From Balamuthia mandrillaris (Eukaryota; Discosea; Longamoebia; Balamuthiidae): a stretch of 64,000 nt of DNA. Shown here piece after piece: positions 31,785 through 43,700 of the stretch. Under the pieces are notes generated by a model. The model made no database searches. It was not told where the DNA came from and was given only the letters and a program-made list of their open reading frames with translations. The position numbers were made by a program, and so were the translations under genes. The DNA is taken from assembly GCA_031835245.1 (NCBI GenBank), contig JAVKOQ010000057.1, positions 124,001 to 188,000 on the forward strand, written 5' to 3'. Position 1 is the stretch's first letter, and every line of letters starts with the position of its first letter.

Positions 31785-32159
31785 CTGACCACCACCAGTA
31801 TTGAAGGGTTTGGTTGCGATAGGGAGAAAACTTTTGGAAGCTTGAGTTGTGACTTGGTCAAACCTATCTCGCCACTCTCGAGGAGAGTTGCGATGGATCA
31901 AAATCCTTTCGGACAACCTCAGCCTTTCTTCCAGACCACCATGTCTTTGTTTGGATCTCTCTCAAATCCTTTGCACATGATTTCAACGAAATGTGACCAC
32001 CCAACAAACCAACAGAGGGGTTACATTGCTTGACAGGAACGAAATGAACAGGCAGAACTATTGGTTTGTCGTCTTCTTTGATCCTTATCTATTTCTAACA
32101 TAAATGTCTATCTCTCAACAACAACTCTCGTTTACTAGCACTGTCACCATTACCAACGC

Positions 32160-32275
32160 TAACGCCAACGGAGAGGTGGTGGTCGTTGTCGTTGACCGTG
32201 TCTTTGTGGAAGATCTGTAGGGGTTTGTGTTCGCCTCATCATTTGGTTGTTGGAAGGACTGCACCAAATGGGTGA
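32160..32275 (-). pseudogene. Relic of ankyrin gene exon 1
   Basis: About 115 bp is clearly similar to 28816-28930 inside exon 1 of the ankyrin gene (shared TTTGGTTGTTGGAAGGACTG, plus GGAGAGG and GTGTCTTT blocks in the same order). The similarity ends abruptly before the intact KCTD gene, so the second ankyrin copy has been almost entirely lost. Confidence 0.7.
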
Positions 32276-32345
32276 GGAACCTTGCTTGTTACTAAGTTTT
32301 TGTAAAAAAATAGTTGCTTTTACATTCCTGTTTATCTTTCTCTCT

Positions 32346-33518
32346 TCAGTTGAGGCTGTTGCCATAATTATCGCACAGAGCAGCTCCGGTGAGATCCGCC
32401 CCATCAAGGACCGCAGAGCTGAGGTGCGCACTTTTCACGTCGCACAGCTTCGCGTTGCTCAGGTCCGCACCTTCTAGCCTGGCCCATCTGAGGTTCGCGT
32501 TGCTGAGGTCGGCGCCAACAAGGACCGCTGAGCGAAGGTCCGCACTTTCCAGGTTGGAGCTGCAGAGCTTTGCATCGCGGAGGTCAGCGCCTTGTAGGCT
32601 GGCACTCTTGAGAGTTGCGTTGCTGAGGTCGGCCTCTTTGAGATCGGCCTTTGCAAAGGTCACACTCTCGCAGTTGGCTGCCTTCATGTTTGCATTTCGA
32701 AGATCGGCAGCAATAAAACGGGCACCTGCTAGCATTGCTCCAGTGAGATCGGCAGAAGATAGCCTGGCTCGTTCGAGGTTGGCCTTTGACAGGTGAGCAT
32801 CCGAAAGATCGGCCCCCCTCAAGTCTGCTCCGGCAAGGTCCCACTCGCTGAAGTCCATCCGACTAAGGTCCATGCCGCAAAGATGAACACCGCGAAGGTG
32901 TTTTGAGCTGTTGTGAGCGAGCAGCTTCAACAGCTCTCCACGAGTCAAATCAGGGGTAGGAAGAGATTCGTTGCTTCGGGTTTTGGGGTCACGAACGAGG
33001 AGGGACACAAGATGCTCCAAAAGAAAGTATTCTGCTTCTTCCACGAGCGTCTGTCGTCCCACCTTCGCGATGACTTCTCGTGAGACTTTGCCACTGCGAA
33101 GGTAGTCCAAGATGACAGCAAACACCTTTGGGTTCCTGTCGATGAAGTAAGCACCATCCTCTTTGTCCACTGCCCAACTTCCATTGCCAAAACAGGCCAA
33201 CAGGGAACATGGTTCTCTTTTGAGCGAAGAAGCCGAGGTCACAAAGTACTTCCCACCCACGTTGAGCTTGATCTTGTCGCTCTTCCGTTCCACCACTTGC
33301 AAGAGCTGCTCCTCCAGCAAAGTCTGTCTTTGTTCCCTCTCTTCCAGGTCCTTCTCTCGCTTGGCAAGTCGGGAATCAGCTTCCTCTCGGATGCGTTCAG
33401 CCTCAGCTTTGGCGCTTTGCAGCTCCGTCTTGATCTCCTTCTCTAGTTGCTGCTTCCGCTCTTCCAGCTGCTTGATCTCTCCTTCCAGCTTGGCAAAAAG
33501 GTCTTGCATGATATTCAT
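32346..33518 (-). CDS. KCTD-type T1/BTB protein with pentapeptide repeats (intact copy)
   Basis: Single exon, 390 aa from ATG 33518. An N-terminal coiled coil (about residues 5-75, Lys/Glu-rich) is followed by the T1/BTB domain (IKLNVGGKYFVTSASSLKRE, DGAYFIDRNPKVFAVIL, YLRSGKVS), which forms tetramers or pentamers and often recruits CUL3. A linker carries DLTRGELLKLLAHNSSKHL, then about 28 pentapeptide repeats of A(D/N)LXX type up to the C-terminus, forming a right-handed quadrilateral beta helix. The same combination occurs in KCTD9. Role as a ubiquitin-ligase adaptor is inferred from the family. It is the functional member of the tandem duplication with 29143-30355. Confidence 0.85.
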   Translation of the reverse strand: MNIMQDLFAKLEGEIKQLEERKQQLEKEIKTELQSAKAEAERIREEADSRLAKREKDLEEREQRQTLLEEQLLQVVERKSDKIKLNVGGKYFVTSASSLKREPCSLLACFGNGSWAVDKEDGAYFIDRNPKVFAVILDYLRSGKVSREVIAKVGRQTLVEEAEYFLLEHLVSLLVRDPKTRSNESLPTPDLTRGELLKLLAHNSSKHLRGVHLCGMDLSRMDFSEWDLAGADLRGADLSDAHLSKANLERARLSSADLTGAMLAGARFIAADLRNANMKAANCESVTFAKADLKEADLSNATLKSASLQGADLRDAKLCSSNLESADLRSAVLVGADLSNANLRWARLEGADLSNAKLCDVKSAHLSSAVLDGADLTGAALCDNYGNSLN

Positions 33519-34154
33519 TCTCTCCGCTGCTCTTGGTTCCACGGCGGTCGCCGTTACTGTGTAAGACTAATGTTAAAGTTCCCAAGACGGCAAGTTTCAT
33601 TTATTGGCAACGTGGCATCCAATGGGTGATTTTTTGTAGACACTAATTTATCCTTCCTATATCTTTGATGATTTTGATTGGTACTTTGAAAAAACTCCTG
33701 ATGATCTAAGATCTACATGAGGAGCTCCCACAGAGGTGAAATTTGGGGGAAAGTTAACGGCCAAACCACAAAAACGGAGTAGCGCGGGCAAGGAGCAGCA
33801 GAGGGAGAAACTTGGCGGAGAGAAACGCCCAGTCTGCTACTCGAAAAAAAAAGAACAAAAAAAGAGCTTCCCCTCCCTCCCTCCCTCCTTGCTGCACCAC
33901 AGGCACACCATAATAAGCTAGCTTCTGGTTCAAGAACCAAACGACCTTGAGGGGAGGGCTCTGCTATACCAACTCTTTTTGCAAAAGGTAACAAAAGGTT
34001 TTGTTTTTTTTTTTACTTTCATTTCTTTTCCTCTCTTCTCTCTCTCTCTCTGCTCCCTCAAACCATTCTCTCTCTTTCTTCTCTTCTCTTCTTTAGTTTG
34101 TTTGTTAACTGGATGAAAAACAGATTTTAAAAAAACTCCGTTTAACCTCTTGGA
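33519..34154. other. Divergent intergenic region, nothing recognised
   Basis: About 635 bp between the KCTD start and the F-box/ARM start. It holds short CT runs just upstream of the ARM gene (34040-34095) but no GTCGAC or CRE element and no supportable gene. Confidence 0.5.
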
Positions 34155-36500
34155 ATGTTTGGCGCTTTATTTTTTGGAGCAACGGGAAAGAAGTCCTCCG
34201 TTGCCGCTCCTCCTTCTCCTCCATCTCCATCTCCTGCTTCCACAAAAAGCCACTTGCTTCCGCTTCGTAACAACAACAAGGCCTCCTCCACTTCTTCTTT
34301 GTTGTCTCTGAAAAGACAAATTTTATTAGGAGGTATTCAACCTACTACTACTTCTGCTTCTTTGTCAGAGGGAGTGGAGAGAGTAAAAGAGAAGGAGGAG
34401 AGGAACATGCCTTTGTCGTCGTCTTCTTCTTCTTTTGCTTCTCCTTCTTCTGCTTCGTCAACGTTGCAACAACCAATCCCACGACCGGAAAGCAAAGGAA
34501 TGATGATGACGATGGAGCAGTCGTACGACACTGACGAGCCAGACCATGAAGGCGACTACTATGCCACGTATGGTTCTGCTTCCCCTTCTTCATTAACGGA
34601 TCAACAAAAACGAACCACAGCCACCCCCATTGTAACAACGACAACGACTATAACCATGACCAGAAGACAAGAAAAGCAGAAAAACAAGAATAAGAAACAA
34701 AAACAACAACTACCACAAGAAAGCAAGAACAAGAAGGAGAAAAAGTGGGGAGAAGATGTGGGGTTGGAAGGAGGAGGAAAAGAAAGCAGAGAAGACGGCG
34801 AAGAAAACGAGGAGGAGTTGGGACCGACGTTGCCGTCAGAGTTGTGGAATCATGTCATATCCTTCTTGGAGAGAGAAGACCGATTTGTTATCGTTGGCAG
34901 GGTTTGCAAAGTGTGGCGCCTCTTTGCTCTAGAACAAAGTATGTGCTTCTCCTTATGTTTTTTTTTCTCCAACAATACTAAACTCAAACAAACGATAAAA
35001 TTCACACAACTAGATCAAAGATGCTGTCGGCCAAACGCCGAAGAGAAAGCAGTCTTTAGAGCATTACCACCGGAGCAACAGCTTCAGCGACTGACTCGCA
35101 CCTTCCACAATCATCACTCTGACGCTTATCTCTCCTGCCTCTCGCTCTTCTGCCAGACTTATCCCAATCAACGAGACTTTGCTCCGTTTAGTCCTGTCTT
35201 TAGTGGAGAGGAGCTCATAAAGACGGTGATAGAGTTGGCTCGTCGCAACAAGGACGCCCAAGCACTTTCCGTGTTTATCACTTGTCTTATGATACTTGCT
35301 CTTGATTGTACGTCTCGTTTGTTGCATTCTGTGCTTCCTCTTCTTAACTTTTGTTCTTTGCAATGTTATGAAATGAACAGCAAACAACGAATTGTGCATT
35401 GCTAAAAACGGAGGAATTCAGTTTGTGCTTACTGCAATGAAAGCTCATCCCCACGTTGCTCTTGTGCAAGGAAGAGCTTGTCGTGCTCTTTGTAATCTTT
35501 CTTTCGACGGTACGTTCCTTTCTTCTCCGTCTTTTATTATTCTGCATATTTAACAACAAACAACAAAAATAACAGATGGAGGAGAGATGCTGATAGCTCA
35601 AGAGGGTGGAATAGCTATCATATTAGATGCTATGAGAAATCACAGTGCTGTCCCCAGCGTTCAGCATAATGCTTGTGCGGCCCTCAGCAATCTTGCCATG
35701 AATTGTTCGTTTTTCTCTTGTTCTTCTTTCCTCTTCTTCTTTCTCACATTGGTAAAAAAAAAAATCAGATAAAGAAGAAATAGTGGAACAAGATGGAATA
35801 GTGCTGATTTTATCGGCAATGCGGAGACACGCCAGAACTTTAGGCGTTCAATATCGTGGTTGTGCTGCCTTGTGGAATCTTTCACAAACAGGTCAGATAA
35901 CATTCTCCTTATTTTTTAAAATCTTTCTGCTTTCGCTTTGCTTTCGCTTCCTCGCTTCGTTGGTACTAACGTAACGACAATGCAGCAAAGAACAAGCGGA
36001 TTATAACAGAGAACGGAGGTATTGATCTCATTTTGAACGCGATGCGATTGCACGCTACTAGCGTGGCCCTGCAAAGAGATGCTTGCGCTACTCTCAAGAA
36101 TCTTGGTCACTATGGTTGGTTCTTCACCTTCTCGCTTTCTCTTTCTTTCTCTCTAATTTAAAACAAAAATAGCAAAAAATCAGAAGATAATAGCAGAGAA
36201 AGGAGGTATAGACCTCATTTTAATTGCGATGAAGCGGCACCTAAACCATTGCATCCTGCAAGAAAAGGCTTGCGGTGCTCTCTGGAATATCGCATACAAG
36301 AATGGTACTTTCTTTCTCACTTTATTTTCCTTCTATTCTCTCTTTCTAAGACACCAACAATTTGAAACACAACAGAAGAAACAAAGAAGATGATAAAAGA
36401 GAAAGGAGGAAAGGAAGTCATTCAAGAAGCGATGAACAATCATCGCTACTCTGCTGAACTTCGCAAATTGGGAAGTGGCGCGTTACATCATCTTCGCTAA
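34155..36500 (+). CDS. F-box and armadillo-repeat protein
   Basis: Eight exons give 614 aa. The 784-nt first exon encodes a long disordered Ser/Lys-rich region, then an F-box at its 3' end (LPSELWNHVISFLEREDRFV, VCKVWRLFALEQ). Exon 2 is a linker (LPPEQQLQRLTRTFHNHHSD). Exons 3-7 (129, 129, 123, 129 and 132 nt) each encode one armadillo unit with the pattern NGGIXXILXAMXXHXXXXXVQXXACXALXNL, and the last exon a partial unit. All internal introns are in phase 1, so the ARM array grew by exon duplication. An F-box with ARM repeats as substrate receptor suggests an SCF adaptor; similar protist proteins are annotated as ARM/LRR hypothetical proteins. Stop TAA at 36498-36500. Confidence 0.85.

Positions 36501-36504
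<4 letters not shown>

Positions 36505-36542
<38 letters not shown>
36505..36542. repeat. GA dinucleotide run after the ARM gene
   Basis: Pure GA run in the 3' flank between two convergent genes. Confidence 0.9.
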
Positions 36543-36543
<1 letters not shown>

Positions 36544-36625
36544 AAATACTTTGTTCATTTTGTTTATGTAGATAGCAAGGTTTGTTTGTGTTTTCTTGTA
36601 CAAATGCGAAAGGAAAGATGTACGT

Positions 36626-38700
36626 TTATACATCGTAGGTGACAACAAAGGAGGTGACGGCGCGTCTGCAAAATGGACACTGTTGAGGACTGCGTCCCTT
36701 CACTTCTTTGCTGCACTCTTGGCACCTTTTTTTTAAAAAGTCAACACACAAAGAAAAAGAGGGAGCAAAAAGAAAGATACGCACAAGAGACGATGACCGC
36801 AGGGAACAATGGCAACGTTGATAGACCGTTCATAACACACTTTACACAAGTTAGCATCCTCGTTGGCCACCTTCAACGCTCTCACGTTCAGCTTCAATTC
36901 CGCCATTTCCTCCTCCCATCTTCTTCTTTCTCTCTCGCGGAGAGCCTCCTCCATTCGCATCAACCGCTGCACCACCCGAAAAGAGCTCTCTCGCATCTTT
37001 TTGACCTCCTCCGCGTTGACGAGGTCCAACATGACTTGTTCGTCTAGAGAGAGGAACCAAGCCATTTGTCCTCTGAGCTTTGATAAGATGGAAGAAGAGG
37101 AAGGAGGAGCAGCGTCGTCATCGTTATAGCTATATAACGCAGAAGAAGAGGAGGAAGGAGGAGCAGCGTCGTCATCTCTATAGTTGTTGTGGATCGTTGC
37201 TGATGAACGTTGCTCTTTTGCTTCCGAAAGAATGGAAAATAGGTCGTATTCGTCATCGACATCATCGTACAAATCTTGTTCAAAGAGTTCGAGATCTTGT
37301 TCTTCTTCTTCTTCGTCAGCTTCCCAGCGCCAATTATCAATGTTATTGTTGTTGTTGCCGTGATGATGATGGCGATTGTTATTAAAGTAAGCTCTTCCTT
37401 CACCTCCACTTTCATGTTGAGAGCTCGGTTCTTGTTCAGATTGTTCTTTCACTCCACCTTCATCCAAGTGGCGTTGAAGGAAAGAAGAGGAGGAGGAAGA
37501 AGAATATAATGGCGATGATGCGGAAGAAGACCCAGCAACAGTAGCCCCTCTTTGGCTCCTCTTCTTCTTCCTCCTCCTTCTCGTTCCATCATCTGTAGTC
37601 ATCACCATTGCATTGTTCGCGTGGGTTGAAGTAGATGAAGAAGCGACGTTGTTCAATACTTCTTCTCTATGATCCTCTTCTGCTTCTCTGCTGGCTCTTA
37701 TTCCTCTTGTTCTCTGCGTATGGTCACGAGCATGGTGACGAGAATGGTGAACATGTTGTGGAGGATGGTTATGTAAATGTTGCGAAGAGGACGCAGAGGC
37801 AGAAGAAGGAGGAGATAAAGTTTGACGATGAAGACGAAGTCGTTCTCGCATTTGGTCCCATTGCAACTTTTGGTGGAGGTCATGGCGATTGGCGTATCTC
37901 ACCGCATCGTCGTATTCCTTTTGTTTCTCGTGTTGGTCCATTGGAATGCCATCCACCTCGTTCTCTTCCATCTCCCAGCTTTGCCTAGGAAAGTGAAGTC
38001 GTTGATGGTGAGAATGATTGCTGTTCATAGTGCTGTGGTTGCTGTGGTTGTTATTTACATTTGTTTGAGTGGAAGAGGAAGCAGGAGAGAATGTGGTGCT
38101 GTTGGTTGGAGCAGAAGAAGCAGTCGCAGATAAAGGAGGGAAGGAAGAAGACGCAGCAGATAAAGGAGGAAAGGAAGACGATGCTTGAGCGGACGTTGCT
38201 GTGGTATCTTCTCTCTCAGAGTCAGTTGTGGTTGCTGCTTGACGAGCATGCCTGAACCACGGGTTCACAGCGGCAACAGAAGAAGAGGAAGAAGAAGCAG
38301 AAGCCGTTCGTTGCTGCTGCAGCTGTTGGGCTCTGAGCTTAGCCAGTTGTTGCTGTTGCTCTCGTTTACGTTGCTCTCTTCTCCTCATTCTTTCATCACT
38401 CTCCTCAGCGCTATGACCTGCCGCTTCAGCAGAGGAAGAGGAGGCGGAAGGAGGGGAGGATCCAGCCTCACCGCTCGCCTTGCGTCTTCCAAAGATGACT
38501 GGCTCGCTGTGCAGGCGATGGAGCTCCTGCTCCCAGAACGTATCGAGCTTGTTTTTAGCGCCCTTTCTTCCCCTGTTTGTGGTTTTTATGTCGTCGTTGT
38601 TATGATAAAACGTACCAAAAGAAAAAAGAAGAAGAGGAAGAGGAGAAGGAGAAAGAGAAAGAAAAAAAAAAGCGGGTCTTCTTTTTCTTTTCAGCAACAT
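36626..38700 (-). CDS. RING-finger protein with long disordered N-terminus
   Basis: Two exons (38700-36785 and 36725-36626) give 671 aa. About 570 residues are low complexity: Ser/Ala, Gln, His and Asn runs, basic blocks and an Asp/Glu stretch. The C-terminus has a helical region (EEALRERERRRWEEEMAELK) and a C3HC4 RING: CKVCYERSINVAIVPCGHRL, split by the intron, then CQECSK and CPFCRR. C-terminal RINGs of this MEX3/RNF type act as ubiquitin ligases. The start is uncertain: the first 40 codons from 38700 are T-rich and include GTACGT, resembling an intron, so the real N-terminus may be elsewhere. Two tandem copies of DDDAAPPSSSS in the acidic region show a recent short duplication. Confidence 0.75.
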
Positions 38701-39369
38701 TTAATGTTATGTTTCGCTGACCTTTCTTTCTACTTTAGTTGGAAAGCTGAAAGAAGAAGAAGAAGAAGAAGAAGAAGAAGAAACAGCAAGAAATAGAACA
38801 AAAAGCACAAAGAAAAAAGAACAAAAGAGCAAGAAAAAAAAGAGAGAGAGAGAGGTATCGAGAAGAGAGGAGGCGCATGTTTAACAAAAACGAACATCAG
38901 TGTTACTAGTGATCGCTTGGTCGGCCCCGGTAAAACCTACACTCGGTTTGCAGGTTGAAGAGAGAGAGATGTTTGTGTTTTGCGCAGCTAAGGGGAAAGT
39001 GCCGGGGTTCAGTTTGGCTAAACAAACAAACTCTGGTTAGAGTTTTTTCATTCAGTTATTTCAACAAAACGTGATCATCGTTTCACTTCGTTTTGATCTG
39101 CGAATGAAACGTTTTGATTTTCGATTGGTGATTTTCTCCGATCTGGATGACGATCCGATACCTGCTCTTTTTTGTCGACGCAGTCTGCAAGTAAGGTGAA
39201 AAGATCATAAGATCAAAGGACAAAAACAAAAAAAGGAAATTAAATTGTGTCGACGGTATAATGCGATTATCGCTGGATTTTCCCACAATAATCGGCATAT
39301 TTTTGGCAATAAATTGTCTCCACTTCTCTCTGCAGGTCAAAGAGAGAAAGAATAAAACCGGATGCCTCG

Positions 39370-39408
<39 letters not shown>

Positions 39409-39445
39409 CCTCTCTTCTCTCTCTCTTCTCTCCTCCATTACCTCC
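38701..39445. other. Intergenic region with GAA tract and two GTCGAC elements
   Basis: A GAA trinucleotide run at about 38751-38781, GTCGAC at 39174-39179 (as TTTTTTGTCGAC) and 39249-39254, and a CT run at 39378-39425 in the 3' flank of the SDR gene. A GC-rich stretch at 38908-38955 has a short hairpin-like AACCT/AGGTT pair but fits no RNA family I know. Confidence 0.5.
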
Positions 39446-39752
39446 TCATAATCGTGCTTTGCTGTTGCTGTGGTTGTCTGCAAGGTTAGGTTGGGGGCGG
39501 GGGGCTGTTTTGGGCCAATAGTCCCTCCCACCACGAACGGTCACCCTCATGATAGCGCCAGAGCGTTGGCGAGGCAGCAGGGCCAGCTCCAGCATGCCCA
39601 CCGCCACCTCCTCCACGGGCAGCATGCCCCCCACCAGCGCTGACATGGCCTCCATCATCTGCTCCCCGTGTCGCTCCACCAATGGCGTAAGCGTGAAGGA
39701 TGGGCTTTTTGGTCATTCGCAAACCAACAGTAAGCAACCTTCAACACTGGTT

Positions 39753-39795
<43 letters not shown>

Positions 39796-40397
39796 CAGAT
39801 GGCGTGTATGGCGATGTTGTCAGCGATGGCCAGCTCGGCAAGAGAGCGCGTAAAGTTGACAACGCCGGCCTTGGTGGCAGCGTAGACGGGGTCGTGCGGC
39901 ATTGGCACGAGGCCGCTCATGGAGGCGGTGTTGATGATGACACCGCCTTTGTTCTGGTGCACTGCCCCTGGGCGGTCCTTCTTCATCTCCAGCCACGCCT
40001 GCTGCGTGCCCTCCACCACGGCCGTGAAGTTGATGTCGATGAGGCGACGCCAGGCCTCGCGGCTGATCCCACCAGGGAAAATCTGGCCGGGCAGGCTGAT
40101 GCCAGCGTTGTTGCACATGATGTCGAAGCCGTCAAACTCCCGAACGGCGGCTTGGATGGCCTCCGTGAGGTGCGAGGCCTCCCGCACGTCGCAGTACACG
40201 AAGAAAGCGCGCTTGGCGCTGAACGTGTCGTTGATTTGTCGGGAGAGGGCTTTGCCAGCGGCCATGTCCACGTCCGCAATGACCACGCTGGCCCCTTCCT
40301 TGGTGAACAACAGGGCAGTGGCTTTGCCGATCCCAGAGGCTCCCCCCGTGATGACGGCCACCTTGCCCTTCAGCCTCTCTGCCTCTCCTTTCTCCAT
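39446..40397 (-). CDS. Short-chain dehydrogenase/reductase (classical SDR)
   Basis: NAD(P)-dependent oxidoreductase of unknown substrate. Two exons (40397-39796, 39704-39446) give 286 aa. Cofactor motif TGGASGIGKA, adenine-ring Asp in YCDVRE, structural NNAGIS, catalytic Ser in IINTASMSG and YAATK with the active-site Tyr and Lys. The intron falls inside the conserved segment IHAICPSFTLTP, and joining in phase 2 restores it exactly. After the usual fold the protein has a hydrophilic C-terminal extension of about 25 residues. The intron consists mostly of a GA run (CT on the coding strand). A promoter-like repeat shared with the WH2 gene ends 117 bp upstream of the start. Confidence 0.92.
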
Positions 40398-40763
40398 GGT
40401 GAGCGCTTCTTTCTTCTTTTGTGTAACCGATCAATCTCTGTCGAATGGAAAATCAAAACACCTCTTTCACGATCATAATGTCGACAAAAACTTCTTAACC
40501 CGCCGTCGCCCCAACGCGCAATGGTCTGGTTTGGGAATAGTCCTTGTCGACATAATTATTCCCGCTAATAGTTGCAGGGAAGCGCAGGGACCATTTTGCT
40601 GCCCTTTGTTTCCCTTGCCATTTCTTTCCAACAAAAAGTGTCAAGACCCAGATTCGAACCAGCAGGCTGCTGATCGATTGCTCTCCAATAAATAAAAATA
40701 TTTCACGTTTCATTCATTCTTTTCTATTTTTTTTGTTTGGAAAGAGAAAAGCAACATAACAGG
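40398..40763. promoter_or_regulatory. Divergent promoter region of SDR and class-3 lipase genes
   Basis: Contains GTCGACAAAAA at 40480-40490, a second GTCGAC at 40546-40551, and the 114-bp repeat at 40514-40627. A short B-box-like sequence (GGTTCGAATCTGGG on the minus strand, near 40650) lies beyond it. Confidence 0.5.
40514..40627 (-). repeat. Promoter-like 114-bp repeat, copy 1
   Basis: Roughly three-quarters identical to 62827-62940, same orientation and length. Shared blocks: ACGCGCAATGGT, a central GTCGAC, GCAGGGAAGCGCA, TTTGCTGCCCTTT and CCCTTGCCATTTCTT. Its gene-proximal edge is 117 bp upstream of the SDR start codon. Confidence 0.75.
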
Positions 40764-43700
40764 ATGAAAGAACAACGTAGCGGAAGGGCAGAAGAGCCAT
40801 CACAACCACCACCGCCACGACTGGCACCACCACCACCAGACGACGCAGAAGTAGAAGCAGAAGAAGCGATGGAGGAGGAAGAGGAGGACTCGCCCCAACG
40901 TGGCTCCAGAGGGGAGGAGAGTTACCGCCTCCTCACCCGCTCGAGCGGTCCGCTGCGTAGCGGCCAGAGGGACGACGACGACCACTACCACCACCGCAGC
41001 GATCACAGCGCTCAACCCCATTCTCGCTCCTTGCCTTCTCTCGCCCTCAGCCAAGAAGAGGATGAACCGCAGCCACACCAACAACAAGAGGAGGAACCAA
41101 AGCTTCCACCGCCACCACAAAGAGGGCGCGCCCATACCATCGGCCAAGAAACTTCGTCTTCTTCTTCTCCTCGTGAGGTTCGTTGGAGCGCTCCTCCTGT
41201 TGCTGTTCTTTCTTCATCCACTTCTTCAGTCGGAAAAAATCTTGGTAGAGGAGGAGGAGCCACAAAAAGCCAGCGAACTAGCCACATGAATCGAAGCCGC
41301 TCCGTTCAGGTGCTGCGCAGCGGCGGCAGCTCCCTCTCTGCCTCTCCCTCCTCTGCTGCCTCTCTCTCTTTTCCCACGCTGCCGCCCTCCAAAAGGCGGT
41401 CTCTGCTCCTGGCTTCCTCTTCCTCCTCTTCCGCTTCTTCTTCTGCCTCTTCTTCCGCTTCCTCCACGGTCACTTCCTCTCGTGACTATACCACCTCTTC
41501 TTCCTATGCTTCTTTGCCCTCCACTCCCACAAATGGGCTTGTGGATGAATCTTCCTCTGCTTCGTCTTCCTCTTCTTCCTCCTCGAGGTATTATCGTGGT
41601 CCTCCTTCTCGTCATCATCACCGTCGTCGTCGCCGACGTAGGCGTTATCAGTTTGAGGAAGGAGACGAAGAAGAGGATGAAGAGGAGGAGAATGATAGTT
41701 CGTATCCCCGTAGAAATGCTTCTACGACCTATACCTTTAGCGGAAGTGATGAGAGCGACCAACCGCGGAAGTGGATACGGTATCTTTCTTGCTTATTGTT
41801 TATTTGCTCTTCTTTTTTTTCTTTCCTTTTCTCTTTTCTCTTCTCACTTTCCTCTTTTCTCTTTTCTCTTTCTCTATTCTCTTATTTGTCCCTTTCTCAT
41901 TCTTTCTTGTTATCTTTGCAGGTTATTGCTCTCGATAGGCAATTTTATCTCGTTGTTGAGTTATCTATTCTGTCTTTACATGTTCCTTATAGTCTTTGTG
42001 ACGTGTATAGCGTTTACCATCAACTTTGTGTTGCAGCTCATCTTTGCTGTCGTTGTCGAGAACTCATCTCATCACCGCCTTTCCTCTGAGAACCGATCTT
42101 CCGTGGAACGCAACCTCATTTCTGGTACTCCTTTATGAAACAATATCTCTACTTCGCTCGTCTTCTCTTCTTTCACTTACTCAATCTTGATGCTCTTCAC
42201 AGCATCGTTGGTGACGGTGGGAGTATACGCTGTGATGGTATTGCCTATCCTTCTCTACGAGGTCTATCACTTTGCAAAGGACTCATGGACCTTAAAAGCC
42301 CAATACCAAGAGTTTGGCAATCGCATTCTTTACACTGGTCTCCCTCAACGGGTATTATATCTCTCTGTTGCTCTCCCTCTCTCTCTCCCTCTCATGTTTA
42401 TTTTTGCCTGACAAAAGAACTGATGTTTTAAATTTGTAGGTACTAAAACGGTGGTATGGCTTTGAGGCGGTTCTTAGATCGACGCGCACCAGTCATAAAC
42501 GGCGTCACTTTTTCCTTCGTTGCTTTGTCATTATTCCATCCTTCCTCGCTGCCATCGCCATATGCGTTGCTGATTCTGGTATCTTCTTTTCTTTTTCTAT
42601 TTCTTTTTCTTTTCTTTTTCTGTTCCTTTTTCTTTTTCTTTCTTTTTCTTTTTCTTCTTCTTGACGTTTCTTTCTTTCTTTATTTTTTTTCTTGCTATTC
42701 TAACCCTTCATCTTTTTATTTTCTTTCAAAAGGAGGTCTATCCGTGTTTCCATCATGGTTTCTGTGTATATCCTTCGCGATGGTTCTTTTGCTCGCTGCA
42801 TTTTGGTTGTTGGTCGGTTACTATCGTTTTTTGTTGGAAGAAAGCGAGTACTATCTCTGGATTCGCACCAAATGGGAAAGCTGCAAATACTCTCAATTAG
42901 TTTCATTATCAACATCTAACGGAAGCAGCGGAGAAGGAATGATAGAAGAGAAAGAAAGTGAAATAGCAAAAACAGTGGAAGAAGGAAGAAGCCCTTTCTC
43001 TCAAAACGAAGCACTAGAGGAAGAAGGCAATGAAGGAGAAGAAGAAGACGAGGATTACTCTCACTTGGGGGATGAAGAACGAGAAGAACTATTAAAACGT
43101 CAACGCCTTCGAAGAGAACTTCAAAGAGGACTTATTACTATCCGACAGCAACAGATACAACAACAACAAGAAACACCATCTTCTGCTCCATTTTTCGACA
43201 AGAAAGAAGAGAGAGACGAACGAGAACAAGTACAGGCAAGAACAGGAGATCCACCAGAAGGTTTTGTGGCCAACTCGATGAGCTATGTTGTTGCGTATCG
43301 CGCTCTTTTGCTGGTGCTCGCTCTCCTCACTCCTTTGGCGTACCATATGGCCATTTGGGAGTATCACGTCAAAGGAAAGAAACCGCTTTCTCCTCTTCGC
43401 AGCTGCACTTCTTCTCCATCTTCAGCTTTATCCTCTTTGTCTTCTTCTTTCACTTCTTCTCTGCGTCATTCTCTCAACTGTTCTGACCCAACCGTTCAAC
43501 AAAACACATCGACGAAAGAAGACGAAGAGAAGAAGGAACAGAACAAGAATGCCAAGTATTATTTGTTGATAGTTTGGCGCATAGCGATGAGAATCTTTTG
43601 GCTGACATTATGGCTCGTCTTGCCGATGAGTCTCTTTGCAGTGATTGTCTTCTTCGTTTTGGTTTCGGTGGAGGCCGGTCTTCACGCCTTCTTCTTCTTC

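Noticed and set aside
31887-32033. + strand frame with FG-nucleoporin-like look (NPFGQPQPFFQTTMSLFG)
   Set aside because: Only 49 codons, no splice context, and it opposes the TPR fragment; the resemblance is probably coincidental.
38900-39010. Possible structured RNA in the RING-SDR intergenic region
   Set aside because: Only one short imperfect stem is visible and no tRNA, 5S, snRNA or SRP signature was found.
40636-40682. tRNA-like B box (GGTTCGAATCTGGG on the minus strand) followed by a T run
   Set aside because: The T-arm partly pairs and TTTTT follows, but no matching A box, D-arm or 5' acceptor strand can be found upstream. At best it is a tRNA 3'-half relic.
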